Assembly: GCF_000196115.1 (NCBI RefSeq) | Contig: NC_005027.1 | Coordinates: 2,356,001 to 2,420,000 of the forward strand | Direction of reading: 5' to 3' | Source: Rhodopirellula baltica SH 1 | Lineage (GTDB): Bacteria; Planctomycetota; Planctomycetia; Pirellulales; Pirellulaceae | Length of the DNA: 64,000 nt | Shown: one piece after another, positions 61,170-64,000 of the stretch | Layout: every line of letters begins with the position of its first letter | How positions within the stretch are numbered: the stretch's first letter is position 1 | Notes under the pieces: generated by a model | Told to the model about the DNA's origin: nothing | Databases searched by the model: none | The model's input: the letters and a program-made list of their open reading frames with translations, nothing else | Made by a program: the position numbers and the translations under genes

Positions 61170-63019
61170 ATCCCGAACTCCCTTCGATCGCTGCAGAATT
61201 GCTCGCCGAGATCATCGAAGCGGCGCCCGGTCGGGTTCGCAAACGTTTGGATCGCAATCCCGCAGCGGCATCCAACTGGCAATGGGAACAAGCCAACGGC
61301 GGATGGACCATTTCTGCTGGAGATGAGACGGTTCAGTTGCATCTGGGCGACCAGCAGACCGTGCTCAACAGTGAGATGGTGTCCTGCTCCTGCCTGTTGT
61401 CTCCCAAGTGCTTTCATCTTCTCGCCGTTGTCACCTCACTGACGATCGCCGATGAAGCGGAGCCGAAAACCGATCTCAAAACGGACCATGATGCTCCGAG
61501 CCAACCCGGGTCCGACGGCGACGATGTCGAAATCACCGACGGCATACGAGGTGCGGCCCAACAAAGCTTGCAGGCAATCGACAGCCTGTTGGTGAGTGGC
61601 GCACGGGCCAGCGGATTGATTATCCAGTCCACATTGCTTCGCGCCGCCCATCAATCCCGCGCCGAAGGCTTGGTGAACTTGTCCGCCAGCCTGATTCGCA
61701 TGGCCGAAGGAATCCAGCGACTGCGCGCGGGTGACGAACACGCGGATTGCGATCAACTTTGCCGAGACACAACCACCGCCATCGAAGCCGCTCACGGTTT
61801 GATTCGGGCCGACTCAGTCCCGAAGTCTCAGCTCGGATACGCTCGACGTCCGTTCTCACCCAATGCGCTGAAGCGGTTGACCGGCGTGGTGGCTGAACCA
61901 ATCTTGACGTTGAGTGGTTACGCTGGCGTGGTCACACACTTGATCGGCGACGATGGGGACATCTACCAAGTCGTCGAGACCCGGCCCGGAGACGCGAACC
62001 TGATCAACCAAGCCTATCGAGGCGGGATTGATTTGGGTGAGACAACGGCTTCGGCACAAGTCATCAGCCGCTCGCGGATCGACGTTCAAAACCTGACCAG
62101 TTCACCAGATGGTCGACTCGGAAAGGGCGGCAAAACCCGTTGGGCCATCCAGCCGGTGCAAGAAAGTCACGCTGCGGATCTCTCAACGTTGCATTGCCAT
62201 TGGACGAAAGACATTCGCGAACAAATCTCGCGAGTGTTTGATGCAACCGCTACGCCTGAACAGCCACTGCCCCGCGATCGCAACCTCGTCTGCGTCCAAG
62301 GCACCATCGTCGCTGCCAAGGGAGCGGGTGTCTTGTTTCAACCTGTTGATTGCAACGCCACACTGACGCTCGGGATCGCGATGGACAATGCGGCGGTGAT
62401 GTACCGGCAAAACCTTCAAATGTTGGCGAGGTGCCCCGGACTGTCGATCGAGATCTTCGCGAGATTGCGGTTGAACCAAGCGGGCTGGATGGATGCCCTG
62501 AGCTTTCGTGCGTTGTCCGAGGAAGTGACCTTTCCGGATCATTGGTTGGGCCGCTGTCATCTCGGACTTGATGCACTGCAACGACATCATTTTCAGAACA
62601 CTCAAAGATATGTCGAAGACGTCGAGCAACAACGAAAACAACCATCGCCAGCTGAACACAACGTATTAATTCGCAATGCCGTCGACACACGCAGTTCGAA
62701 GAGTGAATTGTTTCCAGGCCTCGAAAAACGTTGTGCAGCCATGGTGATCGGTGGTCGAAGTTCCGTCGGATCCATCAGTTCTCGCACTCACCGACAGGAC
62801 CATGCACGGCTGGTCGCTAGAGGCCAACGCACAGCGGCGGGTCTGTTGAACCACTTGGCGATGGCATGCGCCGAATCCCCAGCCGTCACGCGGCGTGGCA
62901 ACGTCAATCACGCTTCCGAAAAACACCGTCGCCCCCTCATCCTTGCCGTGATCGACCAATACTGCCGCGAATTCAGAAGCCACTACGAACGCGACCAATG
63001 GCGACGCTGGTTGGGTTGA
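61166..63019 (+). CDS. SWIM zinc-finger protein (YehQ-like)
   Basis: 617 residues from a GTG at 61166, preceded by GGGAGG at good spacing and overlapping the previous stop (GTGA). SWIM zinc finger near the N-terminus: C74-x-C76, C82-x-H84 in MVSCSCLLSPKCFH. SWIM fingers bind nucleic acid or protein. The rest is helical (IRGAAQQSLQAIDSLLVSGARASGLIIQSTLLRAAHQSRAEGLVNLSASLIRMAEG) with a C-terminal part of unknown fold. It ends the five-gene cluster. Role probably in substrate or nucleic-acid recognition (inference). Confidence 0.9.
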   Translation: MNPELPSIAAELLAEIIEAAPGRVRKRLDRNPAAASNWQWEQANGGWTISAGDETVQLHLGDQQTVLNSEMVSCSCLLSPKCFHLLAVVTSLTIADEAEPKTDLKTDHDAPSQPGSDGDDVEITDGIRGAAQQSLQAIDSLLVSGARASGLIIQSTLLRAAHQSRAEGLVNLSASLIRMAEGIQRLRAGDEHADCDQLCRDTTTAIEAAHGLIRADSVPKSQLGYARRPFSPNALKRLTGVVAEPILTLSGYAGVVTHLIGDDGDIYQVVETRPGDANLINQAYRGGIDLGETTASAQVISRSRIDVQNLTSSPDGRLGKGGKTRWAIQPVQESHAADLSTLHCHWTKDIREQISRVFDATATPEQPLPRDRNLVCVQGTIVAAKGAGVLFQPVDCNATLTLGIAMDNAAVMYRQNLQMLARCPGLSIEIFARLRLNQAGWMDALSFRALSEEVTFPDHWLGRCHLGLDALQRHHFQNTQRYVEDVEQQRKQPSPAEHNVLIRNAVDTRSSKSELFPGLEKRCAAMVIGGRSSVGSISSRTHRQDHARLVARGQRTAAGLLNHLAMACAESPAVTRRGNVNHASEKHRRPLILAVIDQYCREFRSHYERDQWRRWLG

Positions 63020-63330
63020 GTGAATACCCGCCAATGAGGCAGATACTGGAGTTGCCGGTCTCAACCTCTATCTAGCCTTGATGGAAGAAAGAGGATTGTG
63101 GTGCACTTGAGTCAGCAGAGTCGAACAAAATGCCTGACCGCAATTGAGGTCGTTACAATGAAGCGAGGATTGGCAGAGAAATTACGTTGATCCGTTTGGC
63201 GATTGGTTTTCTTCTGCTTGCATGCCGTTTTCATTCGCGGGATGCATCTCGACGACGCCTTGCTTTTCAGACGCATCGCCCTTTTGCGTCGCTACCCGAC
63301 TCCCCCGTTCCGCTGGAGCGACCAACATTC
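63020..63330. other. 311-base intergenic region
   Basis: It lies between the SWIM gene and the NYN gene. No gene beyond a possible N-terminal extension of the NYN frame from a TTG at 63187 (hydrophobic, LAIGFLLLACRF), which I do not take because the ATG at 63331 fits the family start. No strong terminator seen. Confidence 0.5.
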
Positions 63331-64000
63331 ATGCCCAACGCCCATCCCGAAGGTAGCATCGCGTTGCTGATTGATGCTGACAATGCACCGTCCTCCAAGA
63401 TCGAATTCATCATTTCTGAACTGGCCACCTACGGTATCGTCAACATTCGAAAGGCATACGGGAACTGGACCAAACGAGGCTTGGAAGGTTGGATCAATGT
63501 GCTACACGAGTACGCGATCGCACCGACTCAGTGCTTTGATTTGATCAAGGGCAAGAATGCAACCGACATGGCCTTGCTGATTGACGCGATGGACATTCTC
63601 TACACGAGACAGGTCAACACCTTCGGATTGGTTTCATCGGATTGCGACTTCACGCCGCTGGTCTGCCGTTTGCGGGAAGATGGCAAGCAAGTCATCGGAT
63701 TTGGACGTCAGAACTCGCCTGCACCATTTGTCTTGGCCTGCAGCCACTTCATCTACTTGGACGAAGAACCCACCGAGAAAGCGCCGCCCAAAAAGAGGCG
63801 GGAAAGTTCGGTATCGTCGCTGCAAAAGAACACGAAGCTCATGAACACGCTTCGAACCGCGGTGAAGGAAGCCGCCGATGACGATGGTTGGGCGGAACTC
63901 GGACCGGTCGGAGCTCATATCTCGAACCAAGGTCCCTTCAGTCATCGAACCTATGGGTTCCCCAAACTCAGTGACATGTTCGATGCAATCGATCTATTCG
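63331..64000 (+). CDS. NYN-domain ribonuclease with LOTUS/OST-HTH domain, 3' end outside window
   Basis: The frame is open to the end of the window, 223 residues seen. The N-terminal NYN (PIN-like, LabA/DUF88-type) nuclease: IALLIDADNAPSSKIEFIISELATYG (acidic residues D15, D17), TDMALLIDAMDILY and VSSDCDFTPLV. After a basic linker (KAPPKKRRESSVSSLQK) comes an OST-HTH/LOTUS module (LMNTLRTAVKEAADDDGWAELGPVGAHISNQGP, then YGFPKLSDMFDAIDLF) that binds RNA or partners. This pairing is common in bacterial NYN proteins, probably RNA-processing enzymes. ATG at 63331 with GGAGCG upstream. Confidence 0.9.
   Translation, partial: MPNAHPEGSIALLIDADNAPSSKIEFIISELATYGIVNIRKAYGNWTKRGLEGWINVLHEYAIAPTQCFDLIKGKNATDMALLIDAMDILYTRQVNTFGLVSSDCDFTPLVCRLREDGKQVIGFGRQNSPAPFVLACSHFIYLDEEPTEKAPPKKRRESSVSSLQKNTKLMNTLRTAVKEAADDDGWAELGPVGAHISNQGPFSHRTYGFPKLSDMFDAIDLF

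Noticed and set aside
1-64000. CRISPR array, tRNA or rRNA genes
   Set aside because: No regularly spaced repeats, and no cloverleaf or rRNA-like stretch was recognised by reading; absence is not proven without a covariance scan.

Overview
The window looks like chromosome of a Rhodopirellula/Pirellula-type planctomycete. The evidence is a set of lineage-typical families in one stretch: two DUF1559 pseudopilin-like proteins, an FGly sulfatase, a giant ThuA/beta-propeller/HEAT/cytochrome c protein, a DUF1080 protein, a Tat-exported Gfo/Idh/MocA oxidoreductase, a secDF fusion and a WxxGYW-repeat protein. Coding is dense on both strands with moderate GC. I saw no rRNA, tRNA, prophage, insertion sequence or CRISPR array.

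Layout. 1-8.5 kb: the end of a membrane protein, a DUF1559 protein, a GNAT protein, a thioredoxin-like/DapA-family gene pair, the nusB-ruvA pair, an IscA-type protein and the Tat oxidoreductase. 8.6-19.3 kb: the giant cytochrome c fusion protein, ppnP, a DegT/DnrJ aminotransferase, then yajC and secDF with a clear terminator. 19.3-22.9 kb: a sulfatase, a toxin-antitoxin pair set between copies of a palindromic dispersed repeat, and a lone oxidase subunit III. 23-27.5 kb: a minus-strand run of sugar isomerase, thiS, thiG, slyX and a small unknown gene, then a CBS protein and an unknown. 27.7-36.2 kb: low-complexity lipoprotein, PQQ-type propeller, DoxX-like/LRR membrane protein, cysS-ruvC, two coupled lipoproteins (one very His-rich) and a cold-shock gene with terminator. 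36.3-49.6 kb: coiled-coil and TPR proteins, a DUF1559 protein with a small lipoprotein, a GH95-like glycosidase, an esterase, the WxxGYW protein, a DUF1080 protein and a DoxX protein.

The most interesting region is 49.8-63.0 kb, five same-strand genes with coupled or closely spaced starts: a DUF4132-like small protein, a 1765-residue protein with a histone-H1-like tail, a MoxR AAA+ ATPase, a DUF5682-VWA fusion and a SWIM zinc-finger protein. It parallels the uncharacterised E. coli yehI/yehL-yehM-yehP-yehQ gene set, but here the yehM-like and yehP-like parts are one polypeptide, and the MoxR ATPase and VWA protein are adjacent. It looks like a complete MoxR/VWA chaperone-like machine of unknown substrate. 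A NYN-nuclease/LOTUS gene follows and runs off the end of the window.
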